Both the position numbers and the translations under genes were made by a program. A stretch of 64,000 nt of DNA from Photobacterium obscurum (GTDB lineage Bacteria; Pseudomonadota; Gammaproteobacteria; Enterobacterales; Vibrionaceae): assembly GCF_026191635.1 (NCBI RefSeq), contig NZ_JAKRRW010000014.1, forward strand, positions 62,001 through 126,000, in the 5' to 3' direction. The notes beneath the pieces are model-generated. The model was not told the DNA's origin. It worked only from the letters and a program-made list of their open reading frames with translations, and ran no database searches. Below are positions 63,666 through 64,000 of this stretch, in pieces. Numbering within the stretch: position 1 is the first letter of the stretch; each line of letters begins with the position of its first letter.

Positions 63666-64000
63666 TCAGCTGTGATTGAGTACGGCAAGATATAAACGGG
63701 TTTTATCACTTATATTGTTGAAATTTAATGATGTTTCTTGTTCTATCTTTTCCAGCCGGTAGCGAAGAGTGTTGCGGTGAATATGAAGGGCTGCGCACGT
63801 TTGAGCTAAATCACAATTTTGGAGAAAAAATGCCTGGAGCGTTTTGAGTAATATGCCACGAGGGTCATTTCGCTTGAGCCTGGCCAATGGCTGGCATAAT
63901 TGCTCGTGGCGCCAGCTGTCACTCCTGACGGCACTGAGCAGTACCGGTAAGATATGATCTTGATAGAACATCACTTGGTTCTTGTTACTTGAGCGGTTGT
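63666..64000 (-). CDS. cdaR: CdaR/SdaR-type sugar-diacid regulator, C-terminal part
   Basis: The frame is open to the right edge of the window, so the gene is incomplete at its 5' end. The visible C-terminus contains a PucR-type helix-turn-helix (QNCDLAQTCAALHIHRNTLRYRLEKIEQETSLNF), preceded by DPRGILLKTLQAFF. This is the C-terminal DNA-binding domain of CdaR regulators, which activate glycerate, glucarate and galactarate genes. The context before gntP and glxK supports the name. The N-terminal sensor domain is not visible. Confidence 0.85.
   Translation of the reverse strand, partial: NRSSNKNQVMFYQDHILPVLLSAVRSDSWRHEQLCQPLARLKRNDPRGILLKTLQAFFLQNCDLAQTCAALHIHRNTLRYRLEKIEQETSLNFNNISDKTRLYLAVLNHS

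Overview
This is ordinary core chromosome of a gammaproteobacterium, almost certainly Vibrionaceae. The signs are sspAB next to petABC, dciA between lpxC and secA, a type IV pilus pilABCD-coaE-zapD-yacG block, pdhR-aceEF-lpdA, and a dcw cluster without ddl. The moderate G+C suggests a Photobacterium/Grimontia/Vibrio-type genome, but the genus cannot be settled from the sequence alone. Nearly every base is accounted for by housekeeping genes. I see no transposase, phage gene, CRISPR array, tRNA or 5S/16S/23S rRNA. The one stable RNA gene is rnpB.

Layout. 1-6.2 kb: end of ibaG, murA, the periplasmic proteases degS and degQ (minus), and the divergent pair zapG/zapE. 6.4-11.6 kb: rplM-rpsI, the cytochrome bc1 operon petABC, and the stringent-starvation genes sspAB. 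11.6-16.4 kb: dolP-diaA-yraN-lpoA (minus), divergent rsmI, then rnpB. 16.5-33.4 kb: the division and cell wall (dcw) cluster rsmH-ftsL-ftsI-murE-murF-mraY-murD-ftsW-murG-murC-ftsQ-ftsA-ftsZ-lpxC, with no mraZ and no ddl. 33.5-37.8 kb: the helicase loader gene dciA (minus), secA and mutT. 37.9-45.3 kb, all minus: yacG, zapD, coaE, pilD, pilC, pilB, pilA, nadC. 45.7-53.6 kb: ampD, pdhR, aceE, aceF, lpdA. 53.9-64 kb: a chemoreceptor (minus), a PlpD-like patatin autotransporter, acnB, then a glycerate-use block glxK-gntP-cdaR (minus), with cdaR cut by the window edge.

Themes. Peptidoglycan synthesis and recycling (murA, mur genes, mraY, ftsI, ftsW, lpoA, ampD), division control (ftsLQAZ, zapD, zapE, zapG), replication initiation (diaA, dciA) and envelope quality control (degS, degQ, dolP, secA) dominate. 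The pyruvate dehydrogenase block carries a clear PdhR palindrome upstream of pdhR.

The unusual content lies in simple repeats and intergenic DNA, not in new genes. A run of 13 G encodes the oxyanion-hole glycines of the patatin gene. Sixteen perfect copies of a 7-bp unit end 21 bp before the ampD start codon. Eight copies of GGGGAA lie between degQ and degS. A CTAG-rich element family with 7-bp periodicity fills at least six intergenic gaps between 37.7 and 61.1 kb. The poly-G and ampD tracts are plausible phase-variation (contingency) loci. This is the best candidate here for something undescribed, but it rests on inference and needs comparison between isolates.
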